From a gamma proteobacterium SCGC AB-629-P17 (GTDB lineage: Bacteria > Pseudomonadota > Gammaproteobacteria > PS1 > Pseudothioglobaceae), in NCBI GenBank assembly GCA_000372785.1, contig KB889758.1:22751-86750 (forward strand): 64,000 nucleotides of DNA. Direction: 5' to 3'. The translations under genes were made by a program, and so were the position numbers. Shown in pieces: positions 54,895 through 62,655 of the stretch (positions are counted from its first letter, which is position 1; each line of letters starts with the position of its first letter). Below the pieces are notes generated by a model. It was not told the DNA's origin and did no database searches. It saw nothing but the letters and a program-made list of their open reading frames with translations.

Positions 54895-55296
54895 ATGGAA
54901 GATAATAAACCAAAACTCTATAAATTTAGTGATATAGAACACCGTTTACACACTTTGGAACCAGGACAAACCTATATCAAGCCTTTTGTCACCAGTGCTG
55001 TCAGTGACACGATGTGTGGTGGTCTCAATTTTTTAAATCAAGTTTCAGTACCTTGGGAATTAACTTGTGATGAAATTATTTATTGCATGGAAGGCACCTT
55101 TAGATTGACCTGTGATGGAGAGTCCTATGTTTGTACGCCTGGCGATGTTTTGTATATACCTAGGGATAATTCGATCGCATACGAATGTGATGAAAAGTGT
55201 GTCATATTCTATGCCGCCTATCCGCATGACTGGAAACAACAAGCGGGAATTACTTTTGTTCCTGGCATTGACCCAGAAGACATGCCAAAAAATTAA
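54895..55296 (+). CDS. EutQ-like cupin-domain protein
   Basis: 133 aa cupin. WELTCDEIIYCMEGTFRLTCDGESYVCTPGDVLYIPRDNSI. Confidence 0.75.
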   Translation: MEDNKPKLYKFSDIEHRLHTLEPGQTYIKPFVTSAVSDTMCGGLNFLNQVSVPWELTCDEIIYCMEGTFRLTCDGESYVCTPGDVLYIPRDNSIAYECDEKCVIFYAAYPHDWKQQAGITFVPGIDPEDMPKN

Positions 55297-55311
55297 AAGA
55301 AAATTCTATTT

Positions 55312-56337
55312 TTAGTAGCCTAAATCAGGTCTCACTAGGTTCTTGAGTTCTTGGTTGGCAAGGTGACGACGCATATTCATCAGAACCAAGTCGAGAGTCT
55401 GTAGAATGTAGGTGTCACCATCATCTGCAGAAATATGAGGCATCACCATGAGGTTAGGAGCGGACCACAAAGGTGAGTTTTTGGGTAGCGGTTCTGGGTC
55501 AAATACATCGATAATTGCAGCCCCAATATGACCTGAATTTAGGTTGTCAACCAAGGCTAAATAGTCCATTGTAGCAGCGCGACCTACGTTAACAATACCA
55601 ACGCCAGGTTTCATTAATGATTGCCGTCTTTCATCCAATAAGTTATTAGTTTCAGTGGTATTTGGGATAGCCATAAAAATATAATCTGCTTTCGGTAATA
55701 CTGTGTCCAATTGATCAGTGCATACCATTTCATGTACATCTTCTAAAGTTTTTCCGTGACGACTGACACCAGTAACATTCATTCCAAGTGCTTTGCATTT
55801 TTTTGCCACAGAGTAGCCAATATTTCCAACGCCAATAACCAACAAAGTCTTGCCCTTTATTGGAGTAGAGTAAATTGATTCCCAGTGGTTGTTATGTTGA
55901 TTTGCAATAATCTGTGGCATATGAGTGTGAAGCATAAGCACACTCATCAAACCAAATTCACCCGATTTTTCTGAATGCACACCTCGATTGTTGACAACTG
56001 AAACATTATTAGGAAGCCAATCCATCGGACAGAGGTGCTCAACACCAGCACCAGTGATATGAATCCAACGTAGGTTAGGCGCTATTTCGGCAAGGTTATT
56101 GGTAGGAAAATCCCAACATACAAGCACCTCTGCCGTTTTCATCGATTCATTAAAGTTATTCAAATCCCAGTCAAATACTGGCTCAATTTTTCCTTTCAAG
56201 TCGGGGTAATTTTCAAGAGCTTCGTTAAATCTTGCTTCCGTAAAAGCGAAAACAGATTCCCCTTCTATTGTCGGAGGAAAGGACTTGGGGTCTGCGTGAT
56301 TGCTCTTGAAATGCACTTTTACTTTTCTATCTTGCAT
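55312..56337 (-). CDS. D-isomer-specific 2-hydroxyacid dehydrogenase family
   Basis: 341 aa. LLVIGVGNIGYSVAKKCKALGMNVTGVSR, NVGRAATMDYLALVDNL, DVFDPEPLPKNSPLW. Confidence 0.9.
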   Translation of the reverse strand: MQDRKVKVHFKSNHADPKSFPPTIEGESVFAFTEARFNEALENYPDLKGKIEPVFDWDLNNFNESMKTAEVLVCWDFPTNNLAEIAPNLRWIHITGAGVEHLCPMDWLPNNVSVVNNRGVHSEKSGEFGLMSVLMLHTHMPQIIANQHNNHWESIYSTPIKGKTLLVIGVGNIGYSVAKKCKALGMNVTGVSRHGKTLEDVHEMVCTDQLDTVLPKADYIFMAIPNTTETNNLLDERRQSLMKPGVGIVNVGRAATMDYLALVDNLNSGHIGAAIIDVFDPEPLPKNSPLWSAPNLMVMPHISADDGDTYILQTLDLVLMNMRRHLANQELKNLVRPDLGY

Positions 56338-56358
56338 GCTATAAGTTCCTGTCTTTTT

Positions 56359-57729
56359 TTATTTAATCTTTGAATTATGCCTTAACTGCATTTCCTTCAA
56401 TCCTGCAGTTACAATTTTAATTCTTTGTTGTTCCGATTTGCCATCAACCTGAAACTGAATGTCAACAAACTCGTGTGCAAGTTTGCTGAGTAAAGATGCA
56501 TCATCACCTTCTTTATTTTTAGGGATTGAAAGAACAGAGTCACCACCATAAGTCGGGATCGGCATTCCCGCAATTTGTGAGGCAAGGTAGGGTTGATTGC
56601 CGGCAACTACGGTTCTAATTTGCTTCCTTATTCGTTGACGCATCATAACAACGCCGCGGTCACTTTTTACTAGATGTTCGTTCTTGTGAATGTTAATGGC
56701 ACCCATGCCTTCACAAGCCTCTCTATCTGCAGGGAATTTCTGTCGTTCTTCATATGGTCGATCGAAAACCTCGCCCTGTTCAATCAGCTCTGGACCTTCT
56801 GGCGTGTTATATGATTGGGGATCACCACGTTTACCAAAATTAGCCCAAGCATAACAGATGGTTGTTTCATCATCAATTGGTACTACCCAACGACTGAAAG
56901 AGCTTCGTCCGTAATAGATTTGTTTTGTGCCATCTGCTCTGAAGGCTGCTCCTGCCTGAGTAAAATTTGGCAAAACAAGTTCATTGATTCGAAACCAAAC
57001 GTTGTCACCAACTCTGCGAGTGTTGCAGCCCAATATCCAGTTATCTCGCTCGAAGAAGTCCATCTGGCCCACCGCTCCAAAACCCTCCGAAAATTGTTGA
57101 CGACTCATATTGGAGTGAAGAAAGGCGGTATGAATAGGATCAACAATAGCATCCAGTACTTGAAGCCAGTTACAGTTAAATGGCGCTTTGTAAGGAACCA
57201 GTTCCATATCTTCAAATGCGAGGCTATCATAGATCGGAAATTCTGGCTTTTCATCAATTGGGCCTAAATATGCAAAGATAAGTCCCTTAAATTCGAAAGT
57301 AGGATAAGCGCCTAGACGCACCTTATTTTTTATCATATCTGCGGTGGCGGTTGGTTGACCAGGAACTTCGATTAATGTGCCATCGACATCAAAGTGCCAG
57401 CCGTGGTAGCAGCATTGAATGCCATGTTTACGACAAATTCCAAATTCTAGAGAGGCCTGTCTATGTGGACAGTGTTTGTGAACTAGTCCTAACTGAGCAC
57501 TTTTATCTCGAAACAAGACAAGTTCTTCTCCAAGTATTTTTATTGCAACAGGGAGTTCTGATAAATCAGAAGAAATAAATACTGGTTGCCAATAGCGCCT
57601 TAGATATTCTCCGGCTGGCGTTCCTCGGCCAATTCTGGTTATTTCATCATCGATCTCGTTTGAAAGTGTCACACTATAGCCAGCAAAACCTTTCAAATCA
57701 GTTCCATTTTGACTTTTAGTATCTTTCAT
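56359..57729 (-). CDS. Rieske non-heme iron oxygenase alpha subunit (phthalate-dioxygenase-like)
   Basis: 456 aa. CPHRQASLEFGICRKHGIQCCYHGWHFDVDG; NWLQVLDAIVDPIHTAFLHS. Confidence 0.9.
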   Translation of the reverse strand: MKDTKSQNGTDLKGFAGYSVTLSNEIDDEITRIGRGTPAGEYLRRYWQPVFISSDLSELPVAIKILGEELVLFRDKSAQLGLVHKHCPHRQASLEFGICRKHGIQCCYHGWHFDVDGTLIEVPGQPTATADMIKNKVRLGAYPTFEFKGLIFAYLGPIDEKPEFPIYDSLAFEDMELVPYKAPFNCNWLQVLDAIVDPIHTAFLHSNMSRQQFSEGFGAVGQMDFFERDNWILGCNTRRVGDNVWFRINELVLPNFTQAGAAFRADGTKQIYYGRSSFSRWVVPIDDETTICYAWANFGKRGDPQSYNTPEGPELIEQGEVFDRPYEERQKFPADREACEGMGAINIHKNEHLVKSDRGVVMMRQRIRKQIRTVVAGNQPYLASQIAGMPIPTYGGDSVLSIPKNKEGDDASLLSKLAHEFVDIQFQVDGKSEQQRIKIVTAGLKEMQLRHNSKIK

Positions 57730-57742
57730 CAGTAAAGATCTC

Positions 57743-57755
57743 TTGATATTATCAA
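57743..57755. promoter_or_regulatory. 13 bp perfect palindrome TTGAT-ATT-ATCAA in the divergent spacer (candidate operator)
   Basis: Direct reading of the sequence. Confidence 0.45.
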
Positions 57756-57778
57756 AATAAAATAATCAGTCATAATAT

Positions 57779-57810
57779 GGTATAGTGATTTTTTTTCAAC
57801 AAACTATACC
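57779..57810. promoter_or_regulatory. Perfect inverted repeat GGTATAGT-N16-ACTATACC upstream of the truncated GS-like gene
   Basis: Direct reading: ggtatagt gattttttttcaacaa actatacc. Confidence 0.5.
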
Positions 57811-57826
57811 TCAAAAGGAGTCAATA

Positions 57827-57997
57827 ATGGCAAACATATATCCAACTTTAATGTCAGAGGCGCTTCCAGATAAAAAGCGAGTTAATGAAGCCAAAGCGAA
57901 GCTTGAAAAGGCGGGCGTTAAGTATATTCTTTCATGCTGGATAGACCTTCTAGGCATTCCTAAAACTAAACCTATTCCCATCTCTGAGTTTGAGTGA
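57827..57997 (+). pseudogene. Truncated 5' end of a GS-like gene (identical to the N-terminal coding region of the gene at the right window edge)
   Basis: AAGGAG RBS and ATG at 57827. The 56-codon ORF ends in TGA where identity stops; 57901-57995 equals the reverse complement of 63906-64000 base for base. Confidence 0.9.
57901..57995 (+). repeat. Left arm of an exact inverted repeat (at least 95 bp)
   Basis: Base-by-base comparison with the reverse complement of 63906-64000: no mismatch. The match may extend past the window edge. Confidence 0.97.
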
Positions 57998-58055
57998 TTT
58001 GACGGGATAAATATATATGTCTGTAACTTGAATCATAAGCAACAAATAGACAAAC

Positions 58056-58820
58056 TTATTGTTTCAATTTGTAACCTGATTTAAAAATCCAAGCCACAAC
58101 ACCGATACATGCACTCAAGAAAACGATTACCATCAATAGGCTTATGCCTACACTGACATCGGAAATCTCAAAAAAACTCCAGCGGAAGCCACTGACCAAA
58201 TAAAGAACTGGGTTAAATAAGGTCACTTTTTGCCATAAAGGTGGCAGCATGCTTATAGAGTAAAAACTGCCCCCCAAAAAAACTAGAGGGGTAATAATCA
58301 GTAATGGTACGATTTGCAGTTTTTCAAAGTTTTCTGCCCAAAGTCCGATAATAAAACCAAATAGGCTAAAAGCCACACAGGTCAATATAAGAAATGCCAA
58401 CATCCAAAATGGGTGCGCAACGTTGAGGTCTACAAAAAAGCTCGCCGTAATTAGAATAATAGCCGCCAAAAACAAAGACTTACTTGCAGCCGCTCCAACA
58501 AACCCTATCAAGGCTTCATAAAACGAGATCGGAGCAGAAAGAATTTCATAAATAGTGCCCGTAAATTTTGGAAAAAAGATTCCAAACGAGGCGTTGGAAA
58601 TGCTCTGAGTTAAGACTGAAAGCATGGTCAGACCGGGAATAATGAAGAGCCCATACGATACGCCATCAACGTCAGATATCCGGGATCCGATTGCTGCACC
58701 AAAGACAACAAAATACAAGGCCGTTGAAAGTATCGGTGAAGCAACACTCTGGAAAAGTGTTTGCCAGAAACGTAACATTTCATGCAAATAAATCACTTTT
58801 ATCGCTCTAAAATTCATCAT
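58056..58820 (-). CDS. ABC-2 type transporter permease
   Basis: 254 aa, six-[27 protein letters not shown] and the [26 protein letters not shown] signature. Confidence 0.93.
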   Translation of the reverse strand: MMNFRAIKVIYLHEMLRFWQTLFQSVASPILSTALYFVVFGAAIGSRISDVDGVSYGLFIIPGLTMLSVLTQSISNASFGIFFPKFTGTIYEILSAPISFYEALIGFVGAAASKSLFLAAIILITASFFVDLNVAHPFWMLAFLILTCVAFSLFGFIIGLWAENFEKLQIVPLLIITPLVFLGGSFYSISMLPPLWQKVTLFNPVLYLVSGFRWSFFEISDVSVGISLLMVIVFLSACIGVVAWIFKSGYKLKQ

Positions 58821-59740
58821 TTTATTTTCACCAAATCTACAAAGATATCTTCCAGTGAACTCTGATTGATCTTAATATCCTTAAGCTCTAACTCTGAGTC
58901 TGAAACTTCTTTGAGTAACTCTTGAATATCACTCCCTTCATTTTTTGCGTCATAAGTGTAGCTAATATTCAAGCCATCATCCGTTAACTCCACATTATGT
59001 TTATGAAGTACATGAGGAATTTCTTTGGCCTCCTCCCTTAACTCGATGACGAGTTGTTTTTTGCCAAAGTTTTCCATTAAGAGCTCCTTTTTCTCAACCA
59101 CTAGGAGCTCTCCGTCATTAATCACTCCGACTCTCTCAGCAATTTCCTCTGCCTCTTCTATATAGTGCGTTGTAAGAATAATGGTTACGCCTTTGTCTTG
59201 CAGCTGACGAACAATCTTCCACATATCTTTTCTGAGTTCAACATCAACCCCCGCTGTCGGTTCATCTAAAAATAATATTTGAGGTTCATGCGAGAGTGCC
59301 TTGGCAATCAGCACACGCCTCTTCATCCCTCCAGACAACGCTCGAACTTCAGTGTCCTTTTTATCATCAAGAGAGAGGTCTTTGAGTAGTTGATTTATAT
59401 AGTCATCATCCTGTTTACAGCCAAATAATCCCCTACTAAAACTTACCGTCTGAAATACCTGTTCAAAAGCACCAAGAGTGAGCTCTTGAGGAACTAGACC
59501 AATCATTTGTCTTGTCTTTCTAAAATCACTGATGATGTCATTGCCATCAACAGTAACAGTTCCCAAGGTTGGTGAAACGATACCGCAGATTGTCGAAATT
59601 AAGGTCGTTTTCCCTGCACCATTTGGACCCAACAATGCCAAAATCTCACCTTTTTTAATATCCAAATTGATGTTTTTTAAGGCTTCAAAACCTGAGTTAT
59701 AGGTTTTTGAAAGGTCTTTGATGGAAACAATTGAACTCAT
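58817..59740 (-). CDS. ABC transporter ATP-binding protein (ABC-2 exporter)
   Basis: 307 aa. Walker [17 protein letters not shown] signature [12 protein letters not shown], Walker [13 protein letters not shown]. Confidence 0.95.
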   Translation of the reverse strand: MSSIVSIKDLSKTYNSGFEALKNINLDIKKGEILALLGPNGAGKTTLISTICGIVSPTLGTVTVDGNDIISDFRKTRQMIGLVPQELTLGAFEQVFQTVSFSRGLFGCKQDDDYINQLLKDLSLDDKKDTEVRALSGGMKRRVLIAKALSHEPQILFLDEPTAGVDVELRKDMWKIVRQLQDKGVTIILTTHYIEEAEEIAERVGVINDGELLVVEKKELLMENFGKKQLVIELREEAKEIPHVLHKHNVELTDDGLNISYTYDAKNEGSDIQELLKEVSDSELELKDIKINQSSLEDIFVDLVKIK

Positions 59741-59820
59741 TAAATGTAATTATTTAAATAAAAAAATAGAGGTCATTGTACTCAGTTATTTTATAGCTAA
59801 TAAGTTATTAATAAAATTAG

Positions 59821-60156
59821 TTATAGAAGACGAGCACCGTTCTCAACAGGCATATCAGGTTCTGCCAAAACTACAAATTTATCTTGGTTATAGAAACCTA
59901 AAACCAAGCATTCACTCATAATTGGACCGACTTGCTTGGGATGAAAGTTCACCACCCCCATGACCTGTTTATTCTCAAGCTGTTCTTTTGTATACAGATT
60001 TGTGATTTGAGCGCTAGACTTTTTGATACCGACCTCTGAACCAAAATCAACGTGCAGGATATAAGCTGGGCTTCTAGCCTCAGGAAAATCTTCAGCTTTG
60101 ATTATCGTGCCAACCCTTATATCAACTTTTTCAAAATCATCCCAAGTAATTTTCAT
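59821..60156 (-). CDS. csaA: tRNA-binding domain protein, CsaA-like
   Basis: 111 aa. FEKVDIRVGTIIKAEDFPEARSPAYILHVDFG, QVMGVVNFHPKQVGP. Confidence 0.92.
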   Translation of the reverse strand: MKITWDDFEKVDIRVGTIIKAEDFPEARSPAYILHVDFGSEVGIKKSSAQITNLYTKEQLENKQVMGVVNFHPKQVGPIMSECLVLGFYNQDKFVVLAEPDMPVENGARLL

Positions 60157-60170
60157 ATCATTCCCGTTTT

Positions 60171-61181
60171 TTATGTTTCGAGTAGATCGCCGATAGCTCT
60201 CTCAAGTGCAGCCTCAAAACCAGAATCGTTTCCTGGGTTAGCTGCACAGTGCCCAAATGGAGAATCAAATGGACGAAGTTCAGCATTCAATATATAACTC
60301 GCCTCAATTTCATTATCTTCAGGTGGAAAATAGAGGTCTTGAGTGCAAGGCATCAAGATAGTTCTTGCCTGAATTGACTTCAATGCCATCTCAAAATCAC
60401 CATTATAAAGAGGACCAACACTAATATCACTTGCCTGCCATGTTGCAAGTTTAGCCAAGAGGTTGTTGGCATCCCAGTTCTCAACATGGTCATTTTCCCA
60501 ATCAATTAATAAGTCCTCCATAGTTTCATAACCGATTTCTTGAAACAAAGAGTCACGATAAAAGGTTTGAGAGAAAGCCCAGCCCGCATAGACTCTTGCA
60601 AAAGCCTTAAGTCCATTAACTGGAGGTGAGTCATAATCGCCTTTATTCCAATTCTGGTCTGCACAAAGCGCCGCTCTAACACCTTCAAGAAAGACGTAGT
60701 TATGCGTTGATGTTTTTGCCGAAGCACAGAAAGGCAAAATAGCATCGACGAAATCTGGATATTGCGCAGCCCACTGATATGCCTGACAGCCAGCCATTGA
60801 CCAACCTGTGACAAGAGCAATTTTATCTATTCCTAGGTGTTCGGTAAGTAACTTATACTGACAGGCAATGTTATCCCAAAGTGATATGTGTGGGAACCTA
60901 GGACCATCCTGAGGAGCTGGCGTATTGCTAGGCGATGAGGAAAAACCATTACCAAACATGTTAATAGAAACAACAAAATATTTCTCTGGATCAATTGCTC
61001 TACCAATACCAAAAAAGCCCTCATTTCTTTGATGAGAGCCGGTATAAAAAGTTGGCAATACAACTACATTGTCTCTACTTTTATTTAAATTGCCGTAGGT
61101 TTTATAAATTAAGAAAGCTGAATCAAGCTTCCCTCCTGACAATAGTGAAACAGTATCTAATTCATACTTCTCATAATCCAT
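60171..61181 (-). CDS. Alpha/beta-hydrolase, homoserine O-acetyltransferase (MetX)-like
   Basis: 336 aa. Nucleophile elbow VTGWSMAGCQAYQWAAQYPD, C-terminal DSPFGHCA His. Confidence 0.85.
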   Translation of the reverse strand: MDYEKYELDTVSLLSGGKLDSAFLIYKTYGNLNKSRDNVVVLPTFYTGSHQRNEGFFGIGRAIDPEKYFVVSINMFGNGFSSSPSNTPAPQDGPRFPHISLWDNIACQYKLLTEHLGIDKIALVTGWSMAGCQAYQWAAQYPDFVDAILPFCASAKTSTHNYVFLEGVRAALCADQNWNKGDYDSPPVNGLKAFARVYAGWAFSQTFYRDSLFQEIGYETMEDLLIDWENDHVENWDANNLLAKLATWQASDISVGPLYNGDFEMALKSIQARTILMPCTQDLYFPPEDNEIEASYILNAELRPFDSPFGHCAANPGNDSGFEAALERAIGDLLET

Positions 61182-61237
61182 TACAGTGCCATATCTTTAG
61201 TCTTAATTTGTTTGTTGATTCGACTTCTGAAGAATAA

Positions 61238-62551
61238 CTAGCAATCCAAGGTATTATCAAGTTCCCATTTTGTTAAATGTGAAGTGTAATCATCCCATTG
61301 GTTTTTCTTTAATTTTACAAAAGCCTCAACCAGTTCGCTTCCCAATCTCTCTCTCAAAACATCACTACCCTCAAAAAGACGAATCGCGTCAAGTAAATTA
61401 TGAGGCAACTGCTTGTAACCCTTTATATCTTCGCCCAGTTCATACATATTAATGTCTAGAGGATCGCCCGGGTCACGGTTGCCTTCAATCCCATCAAGAC
61501 CGCAGGCAAGGATGCCTGCTTGCATCAAATAGGGATTAGCTGCTCCGTCCATCAATCTTAATTCAAAGCGCCCTGCTTCAGGCACCCTGATCATATGAGT
61601 ACGGTTATTGCCACCATAGGTTATAGAGTCAGGAGACCAGGTAGCACCGGAAAGTGTCCGAGGCGCGTTGATACGCTTATAGCTATTGATTGCAGGATTG
61701 AAGATTGCAGCCAAACAATCAGCACTATGCATAATGCCACCAAGAAATTGATAAGCCAAAGGTGACAATCCTAGTTCACGGGAATCATTGTTCCCATCAA
61801 ATAAGTTTTGAGTGCCACTTAAATTCCAGAGTGAGATATGTGAATGACAACCATTGCCAGTCAAATGAGAAAAAGGTTTCGGCATAAAGGTCGCTCTCAT
61901 TCCATGAAGTTCTGCTATTGACTTGACCATAAATTTGAAAAAGACATGACGGTCAGCTGTTTTCAATGCGTCATCAAAGTCCCAGTTCATTTCAAACTGA
62001 CCGTTGGCATCTTCATGGTCATTCTGATAAGGCCCCCAACCAAGTTCAATCATGGCATCACAAATCTGACTGATGACAGGATACTGTCGCATTAAAGCTT
62101 GCTGGTCATAGCAAGGTTTACTTTGTTGATCCTTAGTATCGGCAATACCTGTACCATCACTATTGATCAGGTGATATTCACACTCAACTCCCGTCTTCAT
62201 CCGAAAACCAAGCTTTTCAGCTTGCTCCAACTGCCTTTTTAGCGCAACTCTTGGAGAAGCTTCAACTGGCTTGCCATCCATCCACAGATCAGAAGCTAGC
62301 CAACCAACTTCGGGCTTCCAGGGAAGCTGAATAAAGCTTTTAGGGTCTGGAATAGCAAACATATCAGGATGTGCAGGAGTCATATCCAGCCAGGCAGCAA
62401 AACCAGCAAAACCAGCACCATCTTTTTGCATACCATCGATGGCCCTTGTAGGTACTAATTTTGAGCGCAGGTTGCCGAACAAATCGACAAAACTAATCAA
62501 AAAATATTCGATACCGCGTTTCTTGGCAATATTTGAAAGATTGATAGTCAT
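61238..62551 (-). CDS. Glutamine synthetase family, type III GlnT / gamma-glutamylmethylamide synthetase-like
   Basis: 437 aa. FLISFVDLFGNLRSKLVP, GAGFAGFAAWLDMTPAHPDMFAIPD, QNDHEDANGQFEMNW, KPFSHLTGNGCHSHISLW. Confidence 0.85.
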   Translation of the reverse strand: MTINLSNIAKKRGIEYFLISFVDLFGNLRSKLVPTRAIDGMQKDGAGFAGFAAWLDMTPAHPDMFAIPDPKSFIQLPWKPEVGWLASDLWMDGKPVEASPRVALKRQLEQAEKLGFRMKTGVECEYHLINSDGTGIADTKDQQSKPCYDQQALMRQYPVISQICDAMIELGWGPYQNDHEDANGQFEMNWDFDDALKTADRHVFFKFMVKSIAELHGMRATFMPKPFSHLTGNGCHSHISLWNLSGTQNLFDGNNDSRELGLSPLAYQFLGGIMHSADCLAAIFNPAINSYKRINAPRTLSGATWSPDSITYGGNNRTHMIRVPEAGRFELRLMDGAANPYLMQAGILACGLDGIEGNRDPGDPLDINMYELGEDIKGYKQLPHNLLDAIRLFEGSDVLRERLGSELVEAFVKLKKNQWDDYTSHLTKWELDNTLDC

Positions 62552-62581
62552 ATTGAAATCCTCATAAATTTATTTTTACAA

Positions 62582-62599
62582 TTGAAACTACTGTTTCAA
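62582..62599. promoter_or_regulatory. 18 bp dyad TTGAAAC-TACT-GTTTCAA between the two GS-like genes
   Basis: Direct reading. Lies upstream of the GS-like gene starting at 62551. Confidence 0.5.
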
Positions 62600-62606
62600 G
62601 GTTGAG

Positions 62607-62634
62607 TCAAGTGCATTTATCAATATACACTTGA
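62607..62634. promoter_or_regulatory. Inverted repeat TCAAGTG-N14-CACTTGA between the two GS-like genes
   Basis: Direct reading of the sequence. Confidence 0.45.
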
Positions 62635-62655
62635 TTAAATCAAAACTATTCTAAT

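Noticed and set aside
56815-57267. 150 aa plus-strand ORF inside the phthalate-type Rieske gene
   Set aside because: Antisense to a gene with both Rieske and mononuclear iron motifs intact; no domain signature.
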